This document shows positions 7,580 to 15,482 of a stretch of DNA of 64,000 nt, in pieces. Below the pieces are notes generated by a model, which was not told the origin of the DNA, did no database searches, and was given only the letters and a program-made list of their open reading frames with translations. The stretch is from Flavobacterium sp. SUN052. GTDB taxonomy: Bacteria > Bacteroidota > Bacteroidia > Flavobacteriales > Flavobacteriaceae. Position 1 is the first letter of the stretch. Every line of letters starts with the position of its first letter. Where the stretch lies: contig NZ_JAPQNS010000001.1 of the NCBI RefSeq assembly GCF_028867935.1, forward strand, positions 620,001-684,000, given 5' to 3'. A program made the position numbers and the translations under genes.

Positions 7580-7612
7580 TTTGTGGGCAAGACGCAAATA
7601 TAGCTATACTTG
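7580..7612. promoter_or_regulatory. Overlapping divergent promoters with a TATAGCTATA palindrome
   Basis: On -, TATATTTG (7595-7602) fits the -7 consensus for the SDR gene. On +, TTG (7581-7583), a 21-base spacer and TATACTTG (7605-7612, one mismatch) fits the CHRD gene. The two -7 boxes are joined by the 10-base palindrome TATAGCTATA. Confidence 0.45.
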
Positions 7613-7650
7613 CAAAGGACACGGTTTGTCCCGACCAAACACCACCGATA

Positions 7651-8094
7651 ATGATGAAACAGGCTTACCTGATTGCCTTATTCAGTTTGCTGCTGATACC
7701 GATAGCGTGCGAACAGGCTTATCCTGACAAACGCGACACCGTCGATTTTGAGGCCACTTTATCAGCCTCACTGGTGAAGGGGCAGGGATCAAATTCGTCG
7801 GCAACGGGTTTGTTTACCGGTGTCTATACCAAATCGACGCGCGAGTTTTCGTATTCAGTGGCCTACAACGGTATGACGCTGACAGGCGCGTATATTGGTA
7901 TCGGTAAACCCGGTGTAAATGGCGTTACCGATAATGTGTACCTTTTTACTGGGCGAGGAAACCCACTTACGGGCTCAGCAACGCTAACGCTGGCCCAGGA
8001 AAACAACCTGATGTTTGGTCTTAATTACATCGTACTGACGTCATCTGCATTCCCCCAAGGAGAGTTGCGTGGGAATATTGGGTTGAAAAAGTAG
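7651..8094 (+). CDS. CHRD domain lipoprotein
   Basis: 147 residues from ATG 7651 (ATG 7654 also possible). The N terminus MMKQAYLIALFSLLLIPIAC is a lipoprotein signal ending at the lipobox IPIAC. The rest is a single CHRD domain: beta-rich, with FSYSVAYNGMTLTGAYIGIG and the closing FPQGELRGNIGLKK that is typical of the family. CHRD domains were defined in chordin; in bacteria they occur in exported proteins of unknown role. Its stop is directly adjacent to the stop of the convergent T9SS cargo gene, with no space for a terminator between them. Confidence 0.85.
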   Translation: MMKQAYLIALFSLLLIPIACEQAYPDKRDTVDFEATLSASLVKGQGSNSSATGLFTGVYTKSTREFSYSVAYNGMTLTGAYIGIGKPGVNGVTDNVYLFTGRGNPLTGSATLTLAQENNLMFGLNYIVLTSSAFPQGELRGNIGLKK

Positions 8095-10353
8095 TTATTT
8101 AAACAAGGTAACCGTGCCTTTCCACTGTTGTTTGGTATAGCGGATGAGGTAATAATAAACCCCCGGAACATCGACGGAGCCAGACCAGCGGAAATTGCGG
8201 TCCGTAGAGCGAAATACCTGACGCCCCCAGCGATTCAACACCTCAACAAAGCCAAACTGCTCGGTACAGTTATCAGCAGGCAGATCGGCCACCGACCAGA
8301 AGTCGTTTACTCCATCACCATTTGGTGTAAACACGTTTGGAATCTTCAGATTGTAGTCGATGCTGGGGTTCTTTAGCAGGATAGTCACTGAGGTGGAGTC
8401 CGTATGTTTGGGCTGGCAACTACGGTCATCGGCTACGAAATCGAGCACAAAGGTGGCTTCATCTTTTCCTTTCAACAGTTCGCAGGTGGGCCGCCAGAGG
8501 AAGCCCGATTGGAGCGTTGGTCGACCGAACTGATTACGCCAACTCATTCCCAGATCTGCAAACGAAAAACCACGTCCGCTACCCGTTAGCCGAATCGAAT
8601 CGCGATCGGGGTCGTTACCAAGCACGTCGAAACGAATGATTGAGCCAGTGGTATCAGCGGGGTTTACAATGAGCTCAATAGTTTGCTTGGCTAAGTTGGT
8701 CTGGATTGTTGGCGGCTGGCTGGGCAGCCCCACTGCCGACAAATTGACCGTAACCGTATCCTGGAAGGTTCGACTACAACGGGTTTTTGTGACCACGAAA
8801 TCGACCAGATAATTTGACTGCGTGGCCTGGGCGCAGGCCGGTTTCCAGACAAATGGCCGGGTAACGCTTCCGGCTCCCGATCCGTTCGTAAAACTCATGT
8901 TAGCCGAAGCTAGCGAGAATCCACGCCCGATAGCCTGCACAGACACCACATCATTGTCCTGATCGGTGCCAATGGCGTTGAATGAAAGCGAACTGCCCAC
9001 TGTAATCTGACCCCTGTTTTGTGGTAGCGTAGTAACAACACGAGGGCGATTCGCAGCTGTGGTGACAATGTTTAATTGAACCAGTAGGGTGTCAGTCAAA
9101 CCTTGCGGGCAGCTTTCATCGGTAGCCCGAATTGCAAGGGTAACACGGCCGCTAACACCATTGCTCAGACAGCGGCCAAAGCAAAATTCGGCTTTCACCG
9201 TATCGGTAGCGGTTCGGGTGGTAACCACGTTGGGAGTGAGCGAAAAACCGGGTAGCGTACCGCTGGCATTGGTGATGGTGATGCGCTGGTTGGCGTTGGG
9301 ATCGGTCAGATAGAGAGTAAAACAGTTCTGGTCTTTCTCGTTGATGGTGATAACCGTCCCTCGCTTATAATACTCTTTTGCCCCTTCTGTTTTCATCAGA
9401 ATCTTCGGGGGATCGTTGCGCGGGCAGTCAATTACCTGCAACTGAAAATCGCGCCGAACCTGCCCAATCCTGACGGCTGCTTTGCCGGGCGTTCGTCGGT
9501 ATTCTTCGACCAGTACCGAAAAAACATAAAGGCCAACGGTGCTTGCGGTAACGGTTAGTAGGCCGGTTCTGGAATTTACCCGGAGTGGCTGGGGACCAGG
9601 AATCATGTTGGTCACCGAATATCCCTGTCCCCACGAAATAAGTGGGTAAGGGCCGCCCCGCACCGCATCAGAACGACTAGGGTCGGCAACAGTGCGCGAA
9701 CTAAAGCCGTTGAGCGGAGTTGCCAGCGAATAGACCAAACTGTCACCATCGGCATCTTTCGCGCTAAAATCGAAACTAAAGGGGTTGTTAACGCAGATGT
9801 AATCACCCTTGGCAATGCCAAAAGAAGGTGTTGAGTTTACAAACTGCCGGTTGCTCTGCCAGGGAGCAGCGAATTCGAGCCAGAACGTAGACCCGGCACC
9901 ACCCGGATCAAAGATGTTATTGATAGCTCCATTTCGGCAACAACGCTCCCAAACCATGTAATAACCATCGGGGTCGTTGAAGTAATTGGGAAACGTCAAA
10001 TCGATACTGTATCGAAGTAAACGGGTGCGAAGCGTACCGATAGCGCAAACCGAATTTGTGTAACTGATTAAACCGTCGCTTACTAATGGGAGGGCTATCC
10101 GTGTTTCAAAGGCATTGTCTCGTTTTCTGAAAATGTATACTATAATATCAGGATCAATGGCTCCTCTGTTGCCATAAATGTCATCAAAATACAAATTCAT
10201 GTTTATTCGGTGGGAATAAAAACCACCAGCTCCCAAATATTGGAGTTCAAATTCTCCTCCAACAATATGTGTGGCTTGCGCTGAGATACCGCTGATCATC
10301 AACAGAAAAGTGATAAATAGCTTAAAAAGAGAGTGTTTGTAAAAAGTATGCAT
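8095..10353 (-). CDS. Large secreted protein with gliding-motility / T9SS type B C-terminal domain
   Basis: 752 residues. A signal peptide (LFKLFITFLLMISGISAQA) is followed by ATHIVGGEFELQYLG, the typical opening of a Bacteroidota surface-protein family. Several beta-sandwich repeats come next. Each has a DPDRDS/DQDNDV/DADGDS motif and a 'FxWxPxC' end, as in Ig-like or PKD-like modules, and there are many paired Cys. The last 90 residues start with IPNVFTPNGDGVND, the signature of the gliding motility-associated C-terminal domain, a T9SS type B sorting signal, and end in KGTVTLFK. The protein is thus predicted to cross the outer membrane through the type IX secretion system. The function of the repeats is unknown, adhesion being the usual guess. 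Confidence 0.9.
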   Translation of the reverse strand: MHTFYKHSLFKLFITFLLMISGISAQATHIVGGEFELQYLGAGGFYSHRINMNLYFDDIYGNRGAIDPDIIVYIFRKRDNAFETRIALPLVSDGLISYTNSVCAIGTLRTRLLRYSIDLTFPNYFNDPDGYYMVWERCCRNGAINNIFDPGGAGSTFWLEFAAPWQSNRQFVNSTPSFGIAKGDYICVNNPFSFDFSAKDADGDSLVYSLATPLNGFSSRTVADPSRSDAVRGGPYPLISWGQGYSVTNMIPGPQPLRVNSRTGLLTVTASTVGLYVFSVLVEEYRRTPGKAAVRIGQVRRDFQLQVIDCPRNDPPKILMKTEGAKEYYKRGTVITINEKDQNCFTLYLTDPNANQRITITNASGTLPGFSLTPNVVTTRTATDTVKAEFCFGRCLSNGVSGRVTLAIRATDESCPQGLTDTLLVQLNIVTTAANRPRVVTTLPQNRGQITVGSSLSFNAIGTDQDNDVVSVQAIGRGFSLASANMSFTNGSGAGSVTRPFVWKPACAQATQSNYLVDFVVTKTRCSRTFQDTVTVNLSAVGLPSQPPTIQTNLAKQTIELIVNPADTTGSIIRFDVLGNDPDRDSIRLTGSGRGFSFADLGMSWRNQFGRPTLQSGFLWRPTCELLKGKDEATFVLDFVADDRSCQPKHTDSTSVTILLKNPSIDYNLKIPNVFTPNGDGVNDFWSVADLPADNCTEQFGFVEVLNRWGRQVFRSTDRNFRWSGSVDVPGVYYYLIRYTKQQWKGTVTLFK

Positions 10354-10420
10354 GCGTTAACGTTTTCCGATCTGCACAGGTCCAAAATTGAGGCTTAATT
10401 TAGCATTTTATTCAGGTATT

Positions 10421-11869
10421 ATGAGAAGAAGGAGTCATAAAGAACCACAACGGTTGGAACGCGTAAGAATAGATACCGTAGCCGCTGAGGGTAAATGTCT
10501 GGTACGCACACCGGAGGGTGTCATATTTGTAGAATCAGGGCCGGGAAATCCGGCAGTAGCGCCTGGTGACATAGTTGATTTGCGTATAGTGAATCAAAAA
10601 AAACAATACCGCGAAGCCGTTGCCGAACGTATTCTAGAGTACTCGCCCCTTCGGGCTGAGCCGTTCTGCGAACACTTCGGTACGTGTGGTGGGTGTAAAT
10701 GGCAACACATTCGCTACGATGAACAACTGGGTTTTAAACACCAGCAGGTCGTTGATCACCTTACGCGAATAGGTAAGGTGGCGTTGCATCAGATCCGGCC
10801 CATCATGCCCGCTGAAACTCGCCAGTATTACCGCAACAAACTTGAGTTTACCATTGCCGAAGGCCGCTGGATGACTAGCGCTGAGGTGCATTCCGACGAG
10901 CGAATCGACCAACGGGTAGTGGGCTTTCACGTTCCCCGCCGGTTCGACAAGGTACTGCCAATTCGTCACTGTTATCTGCAACCCGATCCGTCAAATGCTA
11001 TTCGACTGGCCGTGTCAGACTATTTGTTTGCCCATAATCTGGCGGCTTATAACCTCAAAACCCACGTTGGGTACCTTCGCACGCTCATTATCCGTACGGC
11101 CGAATCGACCGGGCAAACGATGGTGACCATGCAGGTAGCGCAAAACAACCCCGACAGGCTGGCTCATCTGCTCGATTATTTGTTGGAACAGTTTCCGCAG
11201 ATCACGTCGCTTAACTATATCATTAATACCAAAAAGAACGATACGTATGGTGATCAGGACGTGGTGAACTACGCCGGAACGCCCTACATTGAGGAGCAGA
11301 TGGATGATGGCAGCGGCCAACCGCTTACGTTTCGGGTAGCACCCAAATCATTTTACCAGACAAACGCAGCTCAGGCTTTCAATCTCTATAAAGTGGCTCG
11401 TGAATGGGCAGGTCTCACGGGGCAGGAATTGGTGTATGACTTGTATACGGGTACGGGAACTATTGCGCTGTTTGTGGCCCGACAAGCCCGTAAAGTGGTG
11501 GGTGTGGAGTATGTAGAAGATGCCGTGAAAGATGCGCGTATCAACGCCGAAGTCAACGGAATTTCGAACGCCAGTTTCCATGCGGGCGATATGAAAGAAT
11601 TGCTTACCGATGCCTTTATGGACGAACATGGTCATCCCGATGTAGTGATTACCGATCCGCCCCGCGCCGGTATGGATGAAGCCGTTACGCGCCAGCTTCT
11701 TAAAGCTGCTCCACAACGAATTGTGTATGTGAGTTGTAACACAGCCACGCAAGCTCGCGACCTGGGGATTCTGGATGAAGCCTATCAGGTAAGCAATGTG
11801 CAACCGGTAGATATGTTTCCGCACACGCACCACGTCGAAAATGTAGTTTTGTTAACCAAACGAAGCTAA
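10421..11869 (+). CDS. rlmD: 23S rRNA (uracil-5-)-methyltransferase RlmD
   Basis: 482 residues from ATG 10421; an in-frame TTG 33 bases earlier is less likely. A TRAM-type N-terminal domain (residues 10-70) is followed by the iron-sulfur Cys cluster C83, C89, C92 (CEHFGTCGGC) and a later Cys in IRHCYL. The SAM-binding methyltransferase domain has YDLYTGTGTIALF and TDPPRAGMDE. The catalytic Cys lies in VSCNTATQARDL. This is the RlmD/RumA family, which makes m5U at position 1939 of 23S rRNA (E. coli numbering); some Bacteroidota homologues act on a second uridine as well. A monocistronic unit by its neighbours. Confidence 0.93.
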   Translation: MRRRSHKEPQRLERVRIDTVAAEGKCLVRTPEGVIFVESGPGNPAVAPGDIVDLRIVNQKKQYREAVAERILEYSPLRAEPFCEHFGTCGGCKWQHIRYDEQLGFKHQQVVDHLTRIGKVALHQIRPIMPAETRQYYRNKLEFTIAEGRWMTSAEVHSDERIDQRVVGFHVPRRFDKVLPIRHCYLQPDPSNAIRLAVSDYLFAHNLAAYNLKTHVGYLRTLIIRTAESTGQTMVTMQVAQNNPDRLAHLLDYLLEQFPQITSLNYIINTKKNDTYGDQDVVNYAGTPYIEEQMDDGSGQPLTFRVAPKSFYQTNAAQAFNLYKVAREWAGLTGQELVYDLYTGTGTIALFVARQARKVVGVEYVEDAVKDARINAEVNGISNASFHAGDMKELLTDAFMDEHGHPDVVITDPPRAGMDEAVTRQLLKAAPQRIVYVSCNTATQARDLGILDEAYQVSNVQPVDMFPHTHHVENVVLLTKRS

Positions 11870-11881
11870 CTAGCAACACGA

Positions 11882-11951
11882 ATGGTACGGATTTAACCGA
11901 TTGTGTAGATACTCGTTTCTCTATTGATTCGAATCTGTTGCATCCGTACCA
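11882..11951. repeat. Inverted repeat ATGGTACGGAT / ATCCGTACCAT
   Basis: Perfect 11-base arms at 11882-11892 and 11941-11951 in the gap between rlmD and the DNRLRE gene. No T-run follows. Another of the word-type intergenic palindromes. Confidence 0.65.
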
Positions 11952-11977
11952 TCTGTGTTCAATTAAATTCCAGCACC

Positions 11978-12934
11978 ATGAAGAGAGCAATACGTATCCA
12001 GTCAATTCTTGTTCTGATGTTAGGCATGGTTTTATGGCAGGCTATCCCGAATTGTTACGGTCAGGCGGGGCTTCCCGACCCAACTGTGCCAACCAGCCCA
12101 ACCTCTCCAGCGGGTAATTTCCCCGGCGGTACCTCACCCGGAAGTTCAACGGCGACAAACTGGCTTCGGCTCAATGGTGATGTGGGCATCAATACCTCGG
12201 ACCCCAAGTCGCGGTTGCACGTGGCTGGGGGCGATGTGTATGTCGAAAATATTGGGTCAGGGGTCATTCTGCGCTCGCCCAACGGGTATTGCTGGCGCGT
12301 TACGGTCGATAACAGCGGCAACTTTGTTCGAACACAGATAGCTTGCCCCGGCGATCCGCCGTTAGCGTCGAATCAGCTGGTGTTACAACCCGGCCCCGGC
12401 GATGGACAGGATGGGTACACCAACACGTTCAGCACAACGGCATTGGGAGGAGGACCTGGCATGGCTGTTGGCTCCTGGACAACTAATAACGGAAACCCGG
12501 TTCTTTATCAGAGCTACCTTCGTTTCAACCTGACGGCCATTCCTGCTACTGCCCGAATTGACAGTGCTTTTTTAACGCTAACGTATTATCAGGGCTGGTT
12601 TTCGGAACCGAATGTGGGGAACAACCCTGTCTATGTTCAGAAAGTAACGAGCAACTGGGACCAGGCTACACTTACCTACGACACACGGCCAACGAGCACA
12701 ACCGTTGGGCAGATGGCGGTTGCCTCGGCTGAGTCTTTTCCGGGAATCTATCGAAAATTGAATGTCAAGTCATTCGTTGCCGATATGGTAGCCAACCCAA
12801 CGACTAACTTTGGCATTACCCTCCGTTTACAAGATGAGGCTCCTGCTCCACCTTACCGTGATCTGCTATTCAGCACGAGCGAAAATCCCACTCCCGAAAA
12901 CAGGCCGAAGCTGGTGGTGTATTATAGTTTGTAA
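11978..12934 (+). CDS. Exported DNRLRE domain protein
   Basis: 318 residues from ATG 11978. The signal peptide IQSILVLMLGMVLWQAIPNCYG is followed by a Pro/Ser/Thr/Gly-rich linker and a short block of the tail-fibre/collar type (LNGDVGINTSDPKSRLHVAGG). From about residue 130 to the end is a DNRLRE (CBM96-like) domain. It shows SYLRFNLTAIPATARIDSA near its start, then VTSNWDQATLTYDTRP and a final NRPKLVVYYSL. Such domains are found on exported bacterial surface proteins and some bind carbohydrate. No catalytic domain is visible. It converges on dnaB. Confidence 0.85.
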   Translation: MKRAIRIQSILVLMLGMVLWQAIPNCYGQAGLPDPTVPTSPTSPAGNFPGGTSPGSSTATNWLRLNGDVGINTSDPKSRLHVAGGDVYVENIGSGVILRSPNGYCWRVTVDNSGNFVRTQIACPGDPPLASNQLVLQPGPGDGQDGYTNTFSTTALGGGPGMAVGSWTTNNGNPVLYQSYLRFNLTAIPATARIDSAFLTLTYYQGWFSEPNVGNNPVYVQKVTSNWDQATLTYDTRPTSTTVGQMAVASAESFPGIYRKLNVKSFVADMVANPTTNFGITLRLQDEAPAPPYRDLLFSTSENPTPENRPKLVVYYSL

Positions 12935-12954
12935 GCCAAAATCAGGATTCAGAC

Positions 12955-14592
12955 TTAAAACGGCGTTGCCTGATTCGGATCGGCGTTGCCGAAGTTGGAG
13001 AGGTCGTTAGCGCGACTACGCAGCGTACCACCGGTGGGTGGCAGGGGCGGCATGGCTCCTGGTCCGCTTGGCGGCTGATTGCTTGGTGGATTTTCGAAGC
13101 TACTGAGCCCAGTTACATTGCCGGGAAAGCTTTGCGCCTGGGGAACCGGTTCAAAATAGGTATCCAAATCACAGAATTTAGTGAAACGGTTCACAAACCG
13201 TAGCTGAATGGTATCCAGAGCACCCGAACGGTTTTTGGCTACGATTACCTCGCCGATACCTGCTGTTGAATTACCTGCTTCATCCTGCGTAATATTGTAG
13301 TATTCGGGGCGGTACAAGAACATAACCATGTCGGCATCCTGCTCGATAGATCCCGATTCACGAAGGTCAGAAAGTTGAGGTTTTTTGTCGCCACCACGGG
13401 TTTCAACGGCCCGGCTCAACTGCGACAGTGCAATCACCGGTACGTATAACTCTTTGGCTAAGTTCTTCAGCGCTCGCGAAATCGACGCAATTTCCTGTTC
13501 CCGGTTAGACCCCTTACTGTTGTCGCCCTGCATCAGCTGTAAGTAGTCAATCACGACCATCTGAATGTCGTGTTGGGCTTTCAGACGGCGGCATTTAGCC
13601 CGGAGCTCCAGAATGGATAGGGCAGGGGTGTCGTCGATAAAAATGGGGGCTTCGGTCAGGCGCTGTATCTTGTGGTGGAGCTGGGTCCACTCGTGCGGTG
13701 CCAGATTTCCTTTCTTGATTTTCTCACTGTCGATCTCTGCTTCCGCTGAAATCAGACGATTCACCAGCTGCACCGCCGACATTTCCAACGAGAAAATAGC
13801 AACTGGTTGGCCAAAGTCCACAGCCGCATTACGCAGTGCCGACACCACAAACGCCGTTTTTCCCATGGCTGGACGAGCAGCCAGGATGGTTAATTCGGAG
13901 GGTTGCCAGCCCGAGGTAAGGCGGTCGAGCGCACTGAAACCGGATGGAATACCGGTGAGGCCATCCTTGTTGTTTTTCTTAACTTCTAACTCTTCCAGGG
14001 CTTTCCGAACAATGGTACCCATGTCGGCGTAGTTCTTCTTGATGTTCGACTCCGAGATGCGGAAGAGCGATTGTTCCGTATGGTCAAGAAGTTGGAAAAC
14101 GTCAGTTGTATCTTCGTAGGCATCGCGCAAAATGGTCGATGCCATAGTGATCATGGCCCGCTTCAGGGAGTGTTCTGTAACAACCCGCGAGTGGTATTCG
14201 ATGTTGGCCGCTGAGTTTACTTTAACGGTCAGGTCAGCCACGTAACTACCTCCACCAACAAATTCGAGTTCGCCGGTTTTGCGCAGTTGTTGGGTTACCG
14301 TGAGCAAGTCGATGGGTTCCGAATTCTGGAACAGCATCAGAATGGCGTTGTAAATCCGCTGATGCGCTTCTTTGTAGAAACTCTCGGCCTTTAAAATGTC
14401 AATTACCGCCGAAAGAGCATCTTTCTCAATCATGAGCGCTCCCAGCACCGCCATTTCAAGGTCGGTGGCTTGCGGGGGAAGCTTCCCTAAACCGGTATCT
14501 AAGCGATCTAACCACTGATTGCCTGATTGTGAACGGGTTCCGCCGATTCCGGGTGTTTTTCGCAGGTGCTGGTTGGGTCGAGAATTCTCCAT
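12955..14592 (-). CDS. dnaB: Replicative DNA helicase DnaB
   Basis: 545 residues. The N-terminal DnaB primase-interacting domain (PPQATDLEMAVLGALMIEKDAL) is joined by a linker to the RecA-like helicase domain. The Walker A motif is ARPAMGKTAF, Walker B MVVIDYLQLM, followed by IALSQLSRAVETRGGDKKPQLSDLRESGSIEQDAD. The unwinding motor loads at forks with DnaG. A 60-residue C-terminal extension rich in Pro, Gly and Asn (NQPPSGPGAMPPLPPTGG) goes beyond the usual end of DnaB and looks disordered. The start ATG 14592 is the only plausible one before the conserved domain. Confidence 0.96.
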   Translation of the reverse strand: MENSRPNQHLRKTPGIGGTRSQSGNQWLDRLDTGLGKLPPQATDLEMAVLGALMIEKDALSAVIDILKAESFYKEAHQRIYNAILMLFQNSEPIDLLTVTQQLRKTGELEFVGGGSYVADLTVKVNSAANIEYHSRVVTEHSLKRAMITMASTILRDAYEDTTDVFQLLDHTEQSLFRISESNIKKNYADMGTIVRKALEELEVKKNNKDGLTGIPSGFSALDRLTSGWQPSELTILAARPAMGKTAFVVSALRNAAVDFGQPVAIFSLEMSAVQLVNRLISAEAEIDSEKIKKGNLAPHEWTQLHHKIQRLTEAPIFIDDTPALSILELRAKCRRLKAQHDIQMVVIDYLQLMQGDNSKGSNREQEIASISRALKNLAKELYVPVIALSQLSRAVETRGGDKKPQLSDLRESGSIEQDADMVMFLYRPEYYNITQDEAGNSTAGIGEVIVAKNRSGALDTIQLRFVNRFTKFCDLDTYFEPVPQAQSFPGNVTGLSSFENPPSNQPPSGPGAMPPLPPTGGTLRSRANDLSNFGNADPNQATPF

Positions 14593-14699
14593 GATTACTA
14601 CAATGTTACGTAATCTTTACCAGAAAAAGCAACCCCTAAATAAGTAGAGAATAGGCTTTTATTAAGCGTTAGCGTCCTAACCCATTGGTAATAAAACGA

Positions 14700-14726
14700 C
14701 TGCCCGGTTAAAAAAATACCGGGCAG
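14700..14726 (-). terminator. Terminator of pyrE
   Basis: CTGCCCGGT / ACCGGGCAG around a 9-base loop. On the minus strand it is followed by CGTTTTATT and lies 43 bases after the pyrE stop. Confidence 0.75.
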
Positions 14727-14768
14727 TGGAAGATTCTTTTTACCGAAACAGAGCGTGATTCGAGTATG

Positions 14769-15416
14769 TCACCGACCCCAGGCGGCTGGGTCGTTGCGCC
14801 AGGCTGCCAGCGAGGCCAACTGCTCTTGCTGCACATATTCCATTCGTTGGGCTTCGTCGATCAGGGCTGCGTAATCGCTCAGGCAAATGAGCGGCACGTT
14901 GGCTGCTTCGAAGTTGGCAGCGGCCAGCGGAAACCCGTAGGTGAAAATGGCTGCCATACCAAGCACTTCAGCCCCGGCCTGCCGTAAGGCTTCGACAACT
15001 TTGAGCGAACTGCCACCCGTTGATATAAGGTCTTCAATTACCACCACTTTGGGCTGACCAGTGCCTTCCGGTGACGTAAGCCGCCCCTCGATCTGGTTTC
15101 CCATACCGTGTTTTTTAGGTTCGGGCCGAACGTAGCAATAGGGGAGGTCCAGTACATCGGCCACCAATGCGCCCTGCGCAATTCCTGCCGTGGCAACTCC
15201 GGCAATGATTTCCACCGTTGGGAAATTAAGTCGGATGGCATCGGCAAGCGCGTTTTTGATAAACGTTCGTACCGCCGGAAACGACAGCGTTACGCGGTTG
15301 TCGCAGTAAATGGGAGATAGCCATCCCGAACTCCACGTGAATGGATCATGGGGCCTAAGTTTCACGGCCTGCACTTCCAGCAACTGCCGGGCAATTTGGT
15401 CTTTCATCGAACTCAA
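14769..15416 (-). CDS. pyrE: Orotate phosphoribosyltransferase
   Basis: 215 residues. The PRPP-binding signature VVVIEDLISTGGSS lies at about residues 124-137. The PyrE features ..TWSSGWLSPIYCDNR near residue 30 (orotate site) and the flexible-loop KKHG (residues 100-103) are also present. It makes OMP from orotate and PRPP in pyrimidine synthesis. No other pyr genes are adjacent. It lies 66 bases after the rifampin phosphotransferase-like gene on the same strand, so read-through from that operon is possible; a terminator follows. Confidence 0.95.
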   Translation of the reverse strand: MSSMKDQIARQLLEVQAVKLRPHDPFTWSSGWLSPIYCDNRVTLSFPAVRTFIKNALADAIRLNFPTVEIIAGVATAGIAQGALVADVLDLPYCYVRPEPKKHGMGNQIEGRLTSPEGTGQPKVVVIEDLISTGGSSLKVVEALRQAGAEVLGMAAIFTYGFPLAAANFEAANVPLICLSDYAALIDEAQRMEYVQQEQLASLAAWRNDPAAWGR

Positions 15417-15482
15417 AGCTTGATTATCGGCCGCAAATATCCGTTTTTCACCCGGTTAATGAGCGAATAATCGAGGTTGATA

